DNA of 21,023 nucleotides from assembly GCA_003427395.1 (NCBI GenBank), contig BFEA01000427.1, positions 171,642-192,664 of the forward strand. The letters are read 5' to 3'. Both the position numbers and the translations under genes were made by a program. The notes beneath the pieces are model-generated. The model was not told the origin of the DNA. It worked only from the letters and a program-made list of their open reading frames with translations, and ran no database searches. This document shows, piece after piece, positions 19,084 to 21,023 of the stretch. The DNA is from Chara braunii (taxonomy: Eukaryota > Streptophyta > Charophyceae > Charales > Characeae). The stretch's first letter is position 1, and each line of letters starts with the position of its first letter.

Positions 19084-19558
19084 AATCTCTTTATTTATTT
19101 ACTATGAAAAATATAACAGAATAATTAATAATAATTCATATAATTACAATAGAATCTAATTGTTCGTATATTAAATAATAGTATTTTAATGATTGTAGTC
19201 TTTAATGCTATAGGATTTATTAGTGATTGATTAGTATAATAAAGGTTGCAAATCCGGATATCTGAAAAACCAAATTTTCTGGATTTCTCCATCCAGATCT
19301 AGGCTACTAGTATATGACTATTGTATAAATGAGAATCTCTTTATTAATTTACTATGAAAAATATAATAGAATAATTAATAATAATTCATATAATTACAAT
19401 AAAATCTAATTGTTCGTATATTAAATGATAGTATTTTAATGATTGTAGTCCTTAATACTATAGGATTTATTATTGATTGATTAGTATAATAAAGGTTGCA
19501 CATCCGGATATCTGAAAAACCAAATTTTCTGGATTTCTCCATCCAGATCTAGGCTACC
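19069..19558. repeat. 250 bp tandem duplication, two copies
   Basis: Copy 1 starts at 19069 and copy 2 at 19319, with only scattered substitutions (for example GTATACATGAG against GTATAAATGAG). Each copy ends with ATCCGGATATCTGAAAAACC, a small hairpin (TCTGGAT..ATCCAGA) and CTAGGCTAC.AG. There is no coding frame. Confidence 0.92.
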
Positions 19559-19560
19559 AG

Positions 19561-19825
19561 TCGGGCCGCCTGGGTCTCGGGTGGCCAGCCTGTGCAAGGA
19601 CAAGGGAAGGTCCCTGCCAAAAAAAAAAAAAAAAAAAAAACTAATTCCAAAAAATTCGAAAAAAACTTATGTTATGCAGAAAAATAAACCGAACAACTTT
19701 TGTACAGAACAAAAACAATTGTTCCATTTTATTGGCTTGCCAATTATCATAATCGTTTTGATTTATCTCAATATAATCACAGGGTCATATCGAAACTCTT
19801 CACGAAATTTAAAATAAAAAACAAT
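19561..19825 (+). mobile_element. Dispersed non-coding repeat, copy R2
   Basis: It shares with R1, in the same order: a GC-rich head (GGGCCGCCTGGG), GCAAGGAC.AGGGAAGGTCCC, an A run, GCAGAAAAATAAACCGAACA plus ACTTTTG (19676-19702, identical), and AGGGTC...CGAAA.TCTT..CGAAAT. R2 carries an additional AT-rich insert of roughly 85 bases in the middle. Confidence 0.65.
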
Positions 19826-19836
19826 ATATATATATA

Positions 19837-20568
19837 CAGAGTAACCGGCGTTCGGGATGGGCCGAACGCCCGAACCCGAACGCCCGAACGTATGGGACCC
19901 CTTGGGGATGCGTTCGGCGGTTCGGACCGGACGTGGACCCAAAAAAAAAAAAAAAAAAAGATATGTTATAGAGAAAAATAAATTAAAGAAGATTTGCCTG
20001 AGCACTACATCCGAATTCCTTACCAAATTTGAAATAAAAATAAAATACACAAAACAAATACTAATAATAAAAATAAATAAAAATAAAGAGAGAATGAAAT
20101 TTAGTGAGTGCGCGAGCATGTTTTCGACACCGCCATCTTTGGCGATTTTTCATTTTGTTTTGGCATAGCTAAATGCCCTGAAAATTTACAGATGTGTACT
20201 TCACATAATAAAAAACCCACTAAAAAAGTTTCAAAAAATAATAAAATTGTTTAGACCCCGAACTAAAGTGAAAACAAAAAGTAAAAAATGAAAACAAACG
20301 TGGGCGAGCATGTTTTGACACCGGCATCTTTGGCGATTTTTAATTTTTATTTGGATAAGCCAAATGACTTGAAAATTAATAGGCATGTGCCTCACGTCCT
20401 AGAGAACTCATACAAAAACATTCAAAAAAATATATATATTTTTAGGCCCTGAAATAATTTTTGGCGGGGGCCGAACGCCGTCGGGTTCGGACCCCGTACG
20501 AGACCCCGAACGCCCGAACGTACGGAGGTCCGCCCCGGGGCCTCCGTACGTACGGGCTGGTAACCCTG
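19837..20568. mobile_element. hAT-like non-autonomous element, 732 bp, with 8 bp target duplication
   Basis: The left end is CAGAGTAACCGG and the inverted right end is CAGGGTTACCAG (9 of 12 match). TATATATA flanks both sides (19829-19836 and 20569-20576). hAT elements typically have short termini beginning CAG.G and make 8 bp duplications. Both subterminal regions are GC-rich with repeated CCCGAACG/CGTTCGGG. The interior holds poly(A), a core related to R1/R2 (19924-20040) and a 192 bp direct repeat. No transposase frame is present. The flanks are TA microsatellite, which weakens the duplication evidence. Confidence 0.5.
20085..20468. repeat. 192 bp direct tandem repeat inside the hAT-like element
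   Basis: GCGAGCATGTTTT.GACACCG followed by .CATCTTTGGCGATTTTT occurs at 20112 and 20304. Further shared blocks are AAATG.C.TGAAAATT, CA.GTGT/CATGTG and TTAG.CCC near each unit end. In copy 1, CGCCA-TCTT-TGGCG forms a 5 bp hairpin. Confidence 0.85.
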
Positions 20569-20856
20569 TATATATATATATGTATATATATATATTTTTT
20601 CTTAATTTTTACTTTCGTTGGGCCCGGACGGGCAAGGGACCTCGGGCCGCTATGGTAGCCAAGATCCAGATGAGATTCCCGGATTAGTTCCGGATATGGA
20701 AAATCCGGTCCTGCACAAAATATGTTTTTTTAGCCGAAAAAATAATAAAAAAAATATGGAAAACCAATATATTGTTAATATTAATAAAAAGAATAACGTT
20801 TGCCTTGATGCCATCTATAATATCTCGACAGAGGTAAAGACAAAATGAAAAAAAAA

Positions 20857-20859
<3 letters not shown>
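20569..20859. other. AT-rich spacer with a GC-rich palindromic block
   Basis: (TA)n is followed by GGGCCCGGACGGGCAAGGGA, then TCCGGATATGGAAAATCCGG, which recalls the CCGGATATCTGAAAA block of the 250 bp tandem unit. This is probably another diverged fragment of the same repeat family. No gene is seen. Confidence 0.45.

Positions 20860-20928
<69 letters not shown>
20860..20928. repeat. (TA)n microsatellite, ~34 units
   Basis: An uninterrupted TA run ending where TGTTCGGCC begins. Confidence 0.97.
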
Positions 20929-20931
<3 letters not shown>

Positions 20932-21023
20932 CGGCCATTCGGGCCGAACGCGAACCCCAAAAAAAAAAGAAAAACAAAAAAAAGTAATTAAAAAATATCT
21001 GAAAAAAAAAAATGTTATGGAGA
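20929..21023 (+). mobile_element. Dispersed repeat copy R4, cut by the window edge
   Basis: The GC-rich head GTTCGGCCATTCGGGCCGAA followed by CGCGAACCCC leads into A-rich DNA and AATGTTATGGAGA. This is the same order as at 19844-19980 (CCGAACG module, GTGGACCC, A run, ATGTTATAGAGA). It abuts the TA microsatellite directly. Confidence 0.55.

Overview
This is a draft-assembly window from a eukaryotic nuclear genome. One base is called N at 15422, intergenic DNA is gene-poor and full of microsatellites, minisatellites and short interspersed elements, and the one clear coding exon ends in a CCCH zinc finger. The layout of that exon (an LPPGFE motif, an ID..LL..IL.NP segment, then a single C-terminal C-x8-C-x5-C-x3-H finger) is what I recall of land-plant C3H6 / LUMINIDEPENDENS-like proteins. 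I therefore infer a streptophyte (plant lineage). The repeat-rich, long-intron style would suit a charophyte such as Chara, but the sequence alone does not prove the species.

Layout: 1-1462 is non-coding, with a ~130 bp direct repeat at 493-750. 1463-1702 is a dispersed repeat (copy R1). 1813-2182 is an acidic open frame that could be a 5' exon, ending in a good donor (GTATGT). Its splice phase matches the large exon at 8341-10298, leaving a ~6.1 kb candidate intron filled with G-rich tracts, CA/TG-rich DNA and minisatellites. 8341-10298 is the main gene body. 10299-15345 holds no recognisable gene but carries several short tandem duplications and a CA/GA microsatellite. A ~165 bp CT tract at 15346-15511 lies just before a candidate 3' splice site. 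Two phase-matched candidate exons (15556-15697 and 16158-16230) could form the 3' end of a second gene, encoding a short protein with a C-terminal membrane segment.

From about 16240 to the end the window is repeat DNA. A decayed TGGAATGAA-type satellite is interrupted by three tRNA-derived SINE-like insertions (16377-17082) and by a 174 bp inverted-repeat element (17904-18077). It is followed by a 79 nt perfect palindrome (19005-19083), a 250 bp tandem duplication (19069-19558), and a nest of related elements made of GC-rich CCGAACG modules and poly(A). One 732 bp element (19837-20568) has hAT-like termini (CAGRGTWACC) and an apparent 8 bp TATATATA target duplication.

The two candidate genes show no functional link. 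I saw no prokaryotic operon, CRISPR array, rRNA or intact tRNA gene, and no transposase or reverse transcriptase open frame. The most interesting parts are the hAT-like element family, the palindrome next to the tandem duplication, and the SINE cluster inside the satellite.
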